Below are positions 56,038 through 64,000 of a stretch of DNA of 64,000 nucleotides, one piece after another. The position numbers and the translations under genes were made by a program. Every line of letters starts with the position of its first letter. The first letter of the stretch is position 1. This DNA is from CAVUBL01 sp963837945 (GTDB lineage: Bacteria > Acidobacteriota > Thermoanaerobaculia > Multivoradales > DATKCC01): positions 1 to 64,000 of the forward strand of contig CAWIQD010000024.1 of NCBI GenBank assembly GCA_963837945.1. Reading direction: 5' to 3'. The notes below the pieces were generated by a model. It was not told where the DNA came from. It did not search any database and saw nothing but the letters and a program-made list of their open reading frames with translations.

Positions 56038-58292
56038 TCCGGGCCGCTTCGCCAGGCGCCAGGAGCCTGCGCGGCAGAGGTCCAGGGCCGCGCAGGCTCC
56101 TGGTGCTCGGCCTTCTGGTGGCAGCGTGCGCCGGCGCCTGGGCTTGTGACGGCGCTCCGGCCGCGAGCGGGGAGAGCTCCGCCGGCCCCTCGGGGACCTC
56201 CGGGGCGGCGACCTCGACACCGGCGAGCTCGCAGCCGGCGCCCCCCGCGGCTCGCCGGGAGACGCCGGCTGCCGCCACGCAACCCGCCGAGCCGGTGGCG
56301 AACGTCCTCCTGATCACGATCGATACCCTGAGGGCCGACTCCCTCGGTTTCTCGAGCCATGGCCGGGTCAAGACGCCGACCATCGACCGGCTGGCCGCCA
56401 CGGGGAGCGCCTTCGCCGACGCCCACGCCCAGAACGTCGTCACCCTGCCCTCCCACACGAACATCCTGACCGGTCTCTACCCGTACCAGCACGGCGTGCG
56501 CGACAACCAGGGGTTCGTCTTGAGCGCGGACGTCCCGACCTTGGCCACCCGTCTCCACCAGGCCGGCTTCGCGACCGCCGCGGTCGTCGGCGCCTTCCCC
56601 CTCGATGGCCGCTTCGGTCTCGGCCGCGGCTTCGATCTCTACGACGACCAGTACGGCGAGGGCGCCGAGGAGGACCAGTTCCGCGAGCTCCAGCGGCCGG
56701 GCGACGAGGTGGTGGCGCGCGGCGAGGCCTGGTGGCAGGCGCACCGCGGCGCGCGACGATTTCTCTGGATCCACCTCTACGACGCCCACACTCCCTACGA
56801 TCCCCCCGAGCCGTACGCGTCGCGCTACGCCGACAACCCCTACCTCGGCGAGGTCGCCGCCATCGACCATTACCTCACCCCGTTCCTGCAGCCGTTCCTG
56901 GAGGGCCGGGAGGAACCGACGCTGATCGTCTTCACCGGCGATCACGGCGAGGGCCTCGGGGACCACGGGGAGGAGAGCCACGGTCTCTTCGCCTACGAGC
57001 CTACACTCCACATTCCCCTCGTCCTCTGGGGACCGGGCATCGCCGCCGGCGCCTCCGACCGGCCGGCGCGGCACGTCGACATCGTCCCCACGGTCCTCGA
57101 CGCCCTCGGCCTGCCGGAGCCCAAGGACCTCCCGGGGAGCTCGCTGCTTCGGCCGCCGCCCCCGGATCCGGCCCGAAACGCCTCCTACTTCGAGGCCCTC
57201 TCGGCCAACCTGAACCGGGGCTGGGCGCCCCTGCGGGGCGTCATCGCGGAAGGGTACAAGCTCGTCGTGCTGCCGATCCCGGAGCTCTACGACCTCCACA
57301 AGGATCCCGAGGAGACGCACAACCTCTTCGCGACCGACAGCCGGCACGCTCACGAGCTGGCCCGGCTGTTGCCGGCCGAGTCGGTCTGGCCGCCGCGCCA
57401 GGGACAGGTCTCGGACCAGGAGGCCGCGGCCCTTCAGAGCTTGGGCTACCTCTCGGGCAAGGTCCGGCGCAAGTCGACGTACACGGCGGCGGACGATCCC
57501 AAGAACCTGGTCGGGGTCGACCAGGACTTCCACCGCTTCATCGACCTGTTCCAGAAGCGCCAGTGGCAGGAGGCGACGGCCCTCATCCAGAAGATCGTGG
57601 CGGTCCAGCCCGACATGGGGATCGGCTACAACTACTACGCCCAGGTCCTCCTTTCCCAGGGCATGGACCGGAAGGCGCTCGAGGTCCTGGCGCGGGCTCA
57701 CGAGCGCGGGGTGGCGACCCAATCGGCGGAGCGCCAGTACGGGTTGCTCCTGGCGGAGCTCGGCCGGCCCGAAGAGGGGGTGGAGATCCTCCGGCCGCTG
57801 GCGGCTTCCGGGGATCCCGATACTCTGAACGCCCTGGGGGTGGCGCTCCTCGCCGCCGGCCACGGGGACGAGGCGAAAGCCGCGTTCAACGACGTCTTCG
57901 CCCACGACCCGCGCAACCCCGGCGCCCACCAGAACCTCGCCTTCGCCGCCCTGAAGACCCAGGACTGGCCGACCGCCGAGAGCGAGGCACGCAAGGCCCT
58001 CGCCCTCAACGAGAACCTGCCCCGGTGCTGGAACTTCCTGGGCGTCGCCCTCTTCAACCTCGGCCGGGTCCACGACAGCCTCGACGCCTGGGACCGGGCG
58101 GCCACGCTCCAGCCGCGCAACCCGGACCTCTTGTTCAACCTGGGCCTGGTGGCCTCCCAGGCCGGCGAGACCGCGCGCGCCAGAAAGGCCCTCGAACAGT
58201 TCCTCGCCGTCGCTCCGCCCGAGCAATACGGCCCGGACCGGGCCAAGGTCCGGGCCCTCCTGCGCAAGCTCGGATCAGAACCCGGCTCGTGA
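56034..58292 (+). CDS. Sulfatase-fold (alkaline phosphatase superfamily) lipoprotein with TPRs
   Basis: 752 residues from ATG 56034, overlapping the previous stop. Lipoprotein-like leader (LLVLGLLVAACAGAWAC), Pro/Ser linker, then the sulfatase fold: NVLLITIDTLRADSLGFSSH (metal Asp pair), nucleophile region VVTLPSHTNILTGLYPYQHG, FTGDHGEGLGDHGEESHG and ELYDLHKDPEETHNLF. The nucleophile is Thr, not the Cys/Ser of true sulfatases, so a phospho-transfer or phosphodiesterase reaction is more likely. The C-terminal 280 residues are TPRs. Periplasmic; substrate unknown. Confidence 0.82.
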   Translation: MIRAASPGARSLRGRGPGPRRLLVLGLLVAACAGAWACDGAPAASGESSAGPSGTSGAATSTPASSQPAPPAARRETPAAATQPAEPVANVLLITIDTLRADSLGFSSHGRVKTPTIDRLAATGSAFADAHAQNVVTLPSHTNILTGLYPYQHGVRDNQGFVLSADVPTLATRLHQAGFATAAVVGAFPLDGRFGLGRGFDLYDDQYGEGAEEDQFRELQRPGDEVVARGEAWWQAHRGARRFLWIHLYDAHTPYDPPEPYASRYADNPYLGEVAAIDHYLTPFLQPFLEGREEPTLIVFTGDHGEGLGDHGEESHGLFAYEPTLHIPLVLWGPGIAAGASDRPARHVDIVPTVLDALGLPEPKDLPGSSLLRPPPPDPARNASYFEALSANLNRGWAPLRGVIAEGYKLVVLPIPELYDLHKDPEETHNLFATDSRHAHELARLLPAESVWPPRQGQVSDQEAAALQSLGYLSGKVRRKSTYTAADDPKNLVGVDQDFHRFIDLFQKRQWQEATALIQKIVAVQPDMGIGYNYYAQVLLSQGMDRKALEVLARAHERGVATQSAERQYGLLLAELGRPEEGVEILRPLAASGDPDTLNALGVALLAAGHGDEAKAAFNDVFAHDPRNPGAHQNLAFAALKTQDWPTAESEARKALALNENLPRCWNFLGVALFNLGRVHDSLDAWDRAATLQPRNPDLLFNLGLVASQAGETARARKALEQFLAVAPPEQYGPDRAKVRALLRKLGSEPGS

Positions 58293-60487
58293 CCCGCGTC
58301 GTTCGTTCTCGCCGCCTCGCCGGCCTCGCCCTGGCCGCGACCCTCGTCGCCCTGGCGGGGTGCCATCGGGGCGGGGCCGACAGCGGCGCCGCCGAGGCGC
58401 GGGTTCCCGACGGCACCCCGGTGATCTTGATCTCGGTCGACACCCTGCGCTCGGACCACCTGCCGATGTACGGCTACGAGAAGATCCAGACCCCGGCGCT
58501 CGACGCCCTGCGGGCGGACTCGATCCTGTTCCGCCACGCCTTCAGCCACGTACCGCTGACCCTGCCCTCGCACGCGTCGATGCTCACCGGGCTCCGGCCG
58601 GACCAGCACGGCCTGCGCGGCAACCTCGGCTACCACCTGGACGCGGCGAAGCATCCGTGGCTGCCCCGGATCCTCAAGCGGCACGGGTACCGGACGGGCG
58701 CCGCGGTCTCCGCCTTCGTGCTGCGCGGGCCCACCGGCATCTCCGCCGACTTCGACTTCTACGACGACCACATCCGCCGGAGCAGCTGGAACCTCGCCAG
58801 CGCCCAGCGCCAGGGCGACGAGACCCTGGCGGCGGTCGAGCCTTGGGTCGCGTCGGTCCACGACCAGCCCTTCTTCCTCTTCTTCCACATCTACGAGCCC
58901 CACCGCCCCTGGGACCCGCCGGAGCCCTTCGCCTCGCGCTACCCGCTCGGCTACGACGCCGAGATCGCGTCGGCCGACGCCGTCGTCGGCCGGCTGCTCG
59001 ACCAGCTCGAGCGCCTCGGCGTCTACGACCGGGCGATCATCTTCTTCGTCTCCGATCACGGCGAGGGCCTCGGAGAGCACGGCTACCAGGAGCACGGGCC
59101 GCTGCTCTACCGCGAGGCGCTCGAGGTGCCGATGCTCGTGAAGCTCCCCGGCGGCGCGCGCGGCGGAACGACCCGCGACGCTCCGGCTCAGCTCACCGAC
59201 CTGGTGCCGACCGTGCTCTCCCTGCTGGGCATCGCGGCGCCCGAGGGCCTCGCCGGCCGCTCGCTCCTGAGCGCGGACCAGGCCGCGGACGAGGCCCAGC
59301 GGCCGATCTTCGCCGAGACCCAGTTTCCCCGCATCCACTTCGGTTGGAGCGAGCTCACCTCGGTGATCGACTACCCGTATCACCTGATCCAGGGCCCCGA
59401 CCCGGAGCTCTACGACCTCGAGAGCGACCCCGGGGAAACGCACAACGTCATCCGCCAGGAGCGCCGGACCTACGCCAGGCTGCGCGACGACCTGAAGCAG
59501 TACGACGGCGCGTTCCAGCCACCGGACCAGACCGACGACCCCGCGGTGCGTGCTCAGCTCGCCGCCCTCGGCTACGTCGGCTCGGTGGGCAACCGGAGCT
59601 CCGAGTCCCTCGCCGACCCGAAGTCGAGACTCCAGGTTCTCCACGACCTCGGCAAGGGTCTGGACCTGTCCGAAGCCGGCGATTTCGAGCCGGCGGTCGA
59701 GCTCTACCGGCGGGTTCTCGAGCAGGAGCCTCAGCTCGTCGATGCCTGGGAGTACCTGGGCAACAGCCTCCTGCGCATGGGGCGGGCTGAGGAGGCGCTC
59801 GACGCCTTCGACCACCAGATCAAGCTCTCCGGCGGCTCGCCCTATGCGTCCTTCACGATGGCCCAGTGCCTGGTGCGGCTCGGGCGCTACGGCGAGGCGA
59901 AGAACCTCGCCCTCCTCGCCGCCGGGGAGTACCACCAGGCCTACGACCTGCTGGCCCAGATCGCGATCAAGCAGGGAGACTTCGCCGCCGCCGAGACCTA
60001 CGTCGAGAAGGCGCTCGCCGACGACCCCGACCAGCCCGCCTTCCGGATCACCCACGCCGAGCTGCTCCTGCGCCAGGGCCACCCCGACCAGGCCCTGAAG
60101 GTCACGCAGGACGTGGACGCGGCGGTGCGTGGCGAGCACTTCGACTCCGAGCTCATCCACGGCCTCTACTACATCCAGGGAGAGTCCTACGCCCAGCTCG
60201 GCCGGGGGGCCGAGGCGATCGCGGCACTGCGCCGGGAGATCGGGCTCTTCCCCCACGAGCTGGCCGCCTATACCCGGCTGGCGGTCGTCTACGCGCTCTC
60301 CGGCCAGGGAGGCCAGGTGGGCGACGTGCTGCACCGGCTGGTCGAGAGCAACGACAATCCCGCCGCCTACGCCGAGGCGGCCCACACCCTCCAAGTGCTG
60401 GGTGACTCGGCCTCCGCCCGGAAGCTGCTGGAGGCCGCCCGACGCCGCTGGCCGGACGCTCCGGCTCTCCGGGAGAAGACGGGTTGA
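58289..60487 (+). CDS. Second sulfatase-fold lipoprotein with TPRs, paralogue of the previous gene
   Basis: 732 residues from GTG 58289, overlapping the previous stop (GTGA). Lipobox LVALAGCHRG. Same fold: VILISVDTLRSDHLPMYGYE, VPLTLPSHASMLTGLRPDQH (Thr nucleophile again), FFVSDHGEGLGEHGYQEHG, ELYDLESDPGETHNVI. The C-terminal TPR region (VELYRRVLEQEPQLVDAWEY, AYDLLAQIAIKQGDFAAAET) is as long as in the neighbour. Tandem duplication with divergence; probably works in the same pathway. Confidence 0.82.
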   Translation: MTRVVRSRRLAGLALAATLVALAGCHRGGADSGAAEARVPDGTPVILISVDTLRSDHLPMYGYEKIQTPALDALRADSILFRHAFSHVPLTLPSHASMLTGLRPDQHGLRGNLGYHLDAAKHPWLPRILKRHGYRTGAAVSAFVLRGPTGISADFDFYDDHIRRSSWNLASAQRQGDETLAAVEPWVASVHDQPFFLFFHIYEPHRPWDPPEPFASRYPLGYDAEIASADAVVGRLLDQLERLGVYDRAIIFFVSDHGEGLGEHGYQEHGPLLYREALEVPMLVKLPGGARGGTTRDAPAQLTDLVPTVLSLLGIAAPEGLAGRSLLSADQAADEAQRPIFAETQFPRIHFGWSELTSVIDYPYHLIQGPDPELYDLESDPGETHNVIRQERRTYARLRDDLKQYDGAFQPPDQTDDPAVRAQLAALGYVGSVGNRSSESLADPKSRLQVLHDLGKGLDLSEAGDFEPAVELYRRVLEQEPQLVDAWEYLGNSLLRMGRAEEALDAFDHQIKLSGGSPYASFTMAQCLVRLGRYGEAKNLALLAAGEYHQAYDLLAQIAIKQGDFAAAETYVEKALADDPDQPAFRITHAELLLRQGHPDQALKVTQDVDAAVRGEHFDSELIHGLYYIQGESYAQLGRGAEAIAALRREIGLFPHELAAYTRLAVVYALSGQGGQVGDVLHRLVESNDNPAAYAEAAHTLQVLGDSASARKLLEAARRRWPDAPALREKTG

Positions 60488-62364
60488 GACCGCGGGCGAC
60501 CGTCCTCGCTCTCTTGCTCCTGACGGGTTCCGCCGTACAGGCCTCGCCCAATGGGACCGTTCCCGACCCTCCGGTAGCTCCTCCGGCGATCGCCCGAGCG
60601 CCTCGCGAGGCGTCCTCGGGGCTCGAGGCCCTCGAGCTCCGGCTCGCCGGGAACGCCGAGCTCCAGGCTCGCACCCTGGCACCCCTGGCCGCCGGGCTCC
60701 TGGCGCCCGACCCTGCGCGGCGCGAGGCCGCCGCGAGCGAGCTCACCGCCCTCGCCCGGGCGCGCGGCCTGCGCCTCACCCGGCGCGGCGGACCGTGGGG
60801 CGACGACGACCTCCAGAGCCTGGTCTCGCTGCTCCTGGTCGATCCCGTCCGCTTCCTCAGGGACGACGTCTTCCGGGCCCGCGTGACCTCGCTCCTGCCT
60901 CGCGCGCTGGCCCCGGAGACCGCTCCGGGCCTCGTCGCCCAGACCCTCGACCACCTCTACGCCGACGTGGGCGGCTTCAGCTTCGCCGACTCGGAAGCGA
61001 TCGAGGTGGCCTGGGGCGCCGCGCCCCGTTCGAGCGCGTCCCGCGAGGCCCGCTTCGCGGCCGGCGAGCTCCGCTTCCCCGACGAGCTCGACGATCCGAT
61101 CGCGGCCACGATCTTCTCGTTCCCCTCGAGCGTTTTCGCCCCCGAGGACGTTCGCCCCCTGCTCGCCGCGCTCCGAAGCCTCGACCCGCGCCGCACCCTG
61201 GTCGCCCTCGCCGACTCGCCCATGGCCCGGAGCCTCGCCGCGACGGCGCGCGAGCTCGACGTCCACCTCGTCGAGACCTACGGGCGCCCGTACTCCCCCT
61301 GGCCCCGCGATCCGTTCAGCACCGCGGTGCGCGGCGACGGCGGTCTCGCCCTGGTCTCGCGGCCGTATCGGCAGAGGGGCCGGGAGGCGGACTCCGACAT
61401 GGCGCGCGAGCTGGTCCAGTCCCTGCCCGCGAAGCTCGACGAGAGATGGGGCGAGCCGGTCTGGGAGGAAGCCCCGATCCCCTTCCACAACGGCCACGTC
61501 CTCATGGCCGGCGGCGCGGCCTGGATCTCGCTCCACTCCTTGGAGCTCCAGATCCTTCGCGGGCTCGATCTCGAGCGGGTCCCGGTGGCGAGCTTCGCGA
61601 GCGCCGCGGGGATCGACCGGTACCTGGCGGCGGCCCGCCGGGCGATGGCCGAGATGGCGGACCTCTACGGCAAGCCGGTTCACCTGGTCCACCCGTTGCC
61701 CGAGCGCGGCACGGCGGCCGAGCGCGCCGCCCTCATGAGGCGGATCGGCGGCGGCGCCGGCTTCGACCTCGACTCGTTCCTCACCTTCCTGCCCGGCGAG
61801 GGGGGCCGCCTCCACGCCCTGGTGGGCGACGTCGGCGCGGGGCGCCGCCTGCTCCAGGGGCTCGACGCCTCCGGCTGGCGGGCCCTCCGCGAAACCTATG
61901 GCCTGGCACCGGCCGGCACCGAGCTCGCCTCCCAGCTCCTCGCCTATCAGGCCGGTGCCCGCGCCGCCGGCCTCCAGGGCTTTCTCGACCTGATCGCGGA
62001 ACACTTGACGAGCTCGGGCCTCGTGGTCGGCCGGCTCCCTCTCCTCCTGGTCCCGGTCGACCTGCTCGCCGGCTCGCGAGACCTCTCCTACCCCGACTTC
62101 GTCCTCGGCTGGAACAACGTCGTGGTCGAGGTGCACGACGGCAAGCCCGCGGCCGAGGGCTTCGCCTCGCTCCTGCCGAGCGGCGACCGACTCGCCCGCG
62201 AGACCTACGCCCGGGCGGGGACCGAGCTCGAGCTGCTGCCCCCGCTGGTGGCGAGCGTCGTCCACAACGGAGGCTATCGCTGCGCCTCGAACCAGGTGCG
62301 GATTCCGCGCCGCCCGCAGCCGGCGGCGAGCCCGCCTCCCGGGAATTCCGATCCGGGACCCTGA
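60484..62364 (+). CDS. Secreted guanidino-modifying-enzyme-like (PAD/agmatine-deiminase fold) protein
   Basis: 626 residues from TTG 60484, overlapping the previous stop (TTGA). Signal peptide (VLALLLLTGSAVQAS). Residues about 270-620 resemble the deiminase fold: PYSPWPRDPFSTAVRGDGG (Asp), HNGHVLMAGGAAWISLHS (GG loop), FDLDSFLTFLPGEGG where the family has H-x-D, and VVHNGGYRCASNQVRIPR with a Cys in the nucleophile position. The general-base His is replaced by Asp, so activity is uncertain. N-terminal 250 residues are unmatched. No function is assigned with confidence. Confidence 0.55.
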   Translation: MRPRATVLALLLLTGSAVQASPNGTVPDPPVAPPAIARAPREASSGLEALELRLAGNAELQARTLAPLAAGLLAPDPARREAAASELTALARARGLRLTRRGGPWGDDDLQSLVSLLLVDPVRFLRDDVFRARVTSLLPRALAPETAPGLVAQTLDHLYADVGGFSFADSEAIEVAWGAAPRSSASREARFAAGELRFPDELDDPIAATIFSFPSSVFAPEDVRPLLAALRSLDPRRTLVALADSPMARSLAATARELDVHLVETYGRPYSPWPRDPFSTAVRGDGGLALVSRPYRQRGREADSDMARELVQSLPAKLDERWGEPVWEEAPIPFHNGHVLMAGGAAWISLHSLELQILRGLDLERVPVASFASAAGIDRYLAAARRAMAEMADLYGKPVHLVHPLPERGTAAERAALMRRIGGGAGFDLDSFLTFLPGEGGRLHALVGDVGAGRRLLQGLDASGWRALRETYGLAPAGTELASQLLAYQAGARAAGLQGFLDLIAEHLTSSGLVVGRLPLLLVPVDLLAGSRDLSYPDFVLGWNNVVVEVHDGKPAAEGFASLLPSGDRLARETYARAGTELELLPPLVASVVHNGGYRCASNQVRIPRRPQPAASPPPGNSDPGP

Positions 62365-62397
62365 GACTGCTAAGATCCGCTCGTGCGGGAAGCCATC

Positions 62398-63321
62398 GTG
62401 AACGATCAGGCGGTCCTCGAGGAAGGTCCGCGGGGGGGCGCCGCGCCGCGCGAGCTCGCCCCTCGGGTGGTCTCCTCCCCGGGCCTGCTGCGGCGCCTGA
62501 TCCTGCGGGAGAGCCCCCGCAAGGTGAAGGTCAACGCCGCCCTGCGCTTCTACCACGAGGTGCTGGGGCTCGATCACTTGCACTACGGGCTGTGGAACGG
62601 CGAGCCCCGCAACCTCGAAGGGCTCAAGGCCGCCCAGCACCGCTTCTCGTGCCACCTGCGCGAGTGGATCCCCGACGACGTGCGGAGCATCCTCGACGTG
62701 GGCTGCGGCACCGGATCGACCTCGTTGCTCCTCAAGGAGGCCGGCTTCCGGGTGGAAGGCCTGTCGCCCGACCCGTACCACCGCGACATCTTCGCCCGGC
62801 GGGTGGCGGAGCCGTTCCACCTGCGCCGGTTCCAGGAGTTCGAGCCTCCGCGGATCTACGACCTGGTGCTCATGAGCGAGTCGGCGCAGTACATCTGGCT
62901 CGATCGGATCTTCCCCGCGGTGCGGCGCTCGGGTGCGCCCGGCGGCTACCTGCTGGTGGCCGACTACTTCACCGTCAACGGCTGTCACGGAGCCCTCGCC
63001 AAGAGCGGTCACCCCCTCGACGCCTTCCTCGAGCGGGCCGAGGACTGCGGCCTCCTGCTCGAACGCAGCGAGGACGTCACCGAGGCGGTGGCGCCCACTC
63101 TCGCCCTGGCCCGGAGCTGGCTCGAGGCCTACGTCGAGCCCTGCCTGAGCATGGCCTCGGACTCCCTCGCCTCCCGTCACCCGCACGTGGCCCGGCTCGG
63201 CAGATGGCTCTTCCGGAGCCGGATCGCGAAGATGTTCGAGCTCAAGAGGCTCGTCGACTGCGAGGAGTTCCGGCGTAACAAGCGCTACTTTTTCTTGCTG
63301 TTCCGTCTGCCCCGCCGCTAA
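62398..63321 (+). CDS. SAM-dependent class I methyltransferase
   Basis: 307 residues from GTG 62398, which has GGGAAG upstream; GTG 62383 would add five. Rossmann motif ILDVGCGTGSTSLLLKEAGF, acidic strand FRVEGLSPDPYHRD, then APGGYLLVADYFTVNGCHGA. The N-terminal VNAALRFYHEVLGLDHLHYG recalls methyltransferases of the cyclopropane/phosphoethanolamine type. Substrate unknown. Separate from the preceding operon by 33 bp. Confidence 0.8.
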   Translation: MNDQAVLEEGPRGGAAPRELAPRVVSSPGLLRRLILRESPRKVKVNAALRFYHEVLGLDHLHYGLWNGEPRNLEGLKAAQHRFSCHLREWIPDDVRSILDVGCGTGSTSLLLKEAGFRVEGLSPDPYHRDIFARRVAEPFHLRRFQEFEPPRIYDLVLMSESAQYIWLDRIFPAVRRSGAPGGYLLVADYFTVNGCHGALAKSGHPLDAFLERAEDCGLLLERSEDVTEAVAPTLALARSWLEAYVEPCLSMASDSLASRHPHVARLGRWLFRSRIAKMFELKRLVDCEEFRRNKRYFFLLFRLPRR

Positions 63322-63378
63322 GAGCTCAGGAACGGCGCCTCCCCGATCCAACACCTACGCTCCCGAGATTCAGCCGTC

Positions 63379-64000
63379 ATGAGCCGATCGACGTACGCCG
63401 CCTCGCTCTTCCTCGCCGCCCTCCTGGCCATGACGGGCCTCTCCCGGGCGCAGCAGCCGCCGGCGCAACCGTCTCCGGCTCCCGCTCCGACTGCCGCGAA
63501 CGGCTCCGCGCGGGACCCGAAGGCGATCCTCGACCAGGCCGTCGCCGAGGTCGCGGCGGGCCACCTGAAGGAGGCCGTGGCACTCCTCGAGCCCCTTCGC
63601 GACCGGCCCGACACCCCGGTATCGGTGCTCGCCACCTTGGGCGCGCTCTACCTCCAGGTCAACCGGGCCGGCGACGCCTTCACGATCCTCGAGCCCATGG
63701 CCAAGGAGAAGAACGCCAACGCCGGGGTGCTCTACAACGCCGGCAAGGCCGCGGCGTTCGTCGGCAAGATCCTCGAAGCCGAATCCTTCTACGAGCGCTC
63801 GGTCGCTCTCGAGCCGAACACGCCCGCCTCTCGGGAAGCTCGGTCTGCTCCGCGGTCAGGAGAACCGGTTCCGCCAGGCCCTCGTGCTTCTGCTGCCCTG
63901 GGCCCGGAGCCACCCGGACGACACCGAGGCGCGCCTGGCCGCGGCCTTCGCGGCGATCCGCCTCGAGCGGCCGCGAGACGCCGAGGAGCTCCTCTCGGGC
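63379..64000 (+). CDS. Secreted TPR protein, 3' end beyond the window (one frameshift)
   Basis: From ATG 63379. Signal peptide (ASLFLAALLAMTGLSRAQ), a Pro/Ala linker, then TPRs (LDQAVAEVAAGHLKEAVALL, VLYNAGKAAAFVGKILEAES). The frame shifts near 63836 and continues LGLLRGQENRFRQALVLLLP to the window end. More than 207 codons. A scaffold-like periplasmic protein of unknown partner. Confidence 0.7.
   Translation, partial: MSRSTYAASLFLAALLAMTGLSRAQQPPAQPSPAPAPTAANGSARDPKAILDQAVAEVAAGHLKEAVALLEPLRDRPDTPVSVLATLGALYLQVNRAGDAFTILEPMAKEKNANAGVLYNAGKAAAFVGKILEAESFYERSVALEPNTPASREARSAPRSGEPVPPGPRASAALGPEPPGRHRGAPGRGLRGDPPRAAARRRGAPLG

Noticed and set aside
54831..58292. An 1153-residue ORF beginning at 54831
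   Set aside because: Its first 400 residues are an out-of-frame shadow of the TPR gene at 54877-56037. The real gene begins at ATG 56034.

Overview
The window is high-GC bacterial DNA that most likely comes from an Acidobacteriota genome, probably Thermoanaerobaculia-like. This is inferred from two neighbouring secreted VWFA proteins of the acidobacterial TIGR03436 type, an Oar-like TonB receptor with an N-terminal carboxypeptidase-regulatory domain, TPR-fused alkaline-phosphatase-superfamily lipoproteins, and an outer-membrane biogenesis set (BamA/TamA, TamB, PagL). No rRNA or tRNA gene was found, so the placement is soft.

Bases 1-21052 are a type III-D CRISPR-Cas locus. The interference and signalling genes read leftward: an AAA ATPase fused to two tandem Csx3-like domains, a 103-aa SAVED-like protein, a CARF-HEPN ribonuclease, an HD-less Cas10 with GGDD, the double-RAMP Csx10, and a gene cut by the left edge. 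The adaptation genes read rightward: Cas2, a reverse transcriptase (RT), a primase-polymerase of the CRISPR-associated Prim-Pol (CAPP) type, and Cas1. Two arrays follow: 34 repeats at 11492-14017 and 49 repeats at 17451-21052. Their 37-bp repeats differ at four positions and their leaders are homologous. Between the arrays lie a ribbon-helix-helix gene, a divergent IS1-like transposase whose two catalytic Asp positions read Ser, and a small operon containing RadC. No Cas6 and no Csm3-type backbone gene is visible; they may lie beyond base 1.

The most interesting signal is in the spacers. Read as reverse complement, which is the strand a crRNA would target, many contain a Shine-Dalgarno sequence at normal spacing from an ATG/GTG/TTG start, followed by open coding sequence. 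This suggests spacers captured from, or selected for, translation-initiation regions of mRNAs, and it fits an RT-plus-primase acquisition machine.

Bases 21053-23350 hold toxin-antitoxin debris, a hypothetical gene with a broken paralogue, and a Uma2-family gene. Bases 23366-35850 are an envelope block (TamA/BamA, TamB, NAD kinase, TlyA, Trm112-like, PagL, GT39, GT2). Bases 35792-39014 hold a VapBC pair, a MITE-like element, a DinB-like gene, and an XRE-ImmA/PIN-like pair. Bases 39108-41984 encode a periplasmic FMN-binding-like protein, a membrane protein, a porin and a small secreted protein. Bases 42072-45350 are the conserved ymdB-rny-(6S-like RNA)-zapA cluster. Bases 45532-64000 encode secreted or outer-membrane proteins: two VWFA proteins, a transglutaminase-TPR lipoprotein, the TonB receptor, TPR proteins, two sulfatase-fold TPR lipoproteins, a guanidino-modifying-enzyme-like protein and a methyltransferase.

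Many genes carry single-base frameshifts, with a very high density in the adaptation genes (about 7500-11000), in Cas10 and in Csx10. Catalytic motifs remain intact across the shifts. Residual assembly indels are the simplest explanation, but recent decay of the adaptation module is not excluded. Coordinates of broken genes give the whole reconstructed span.
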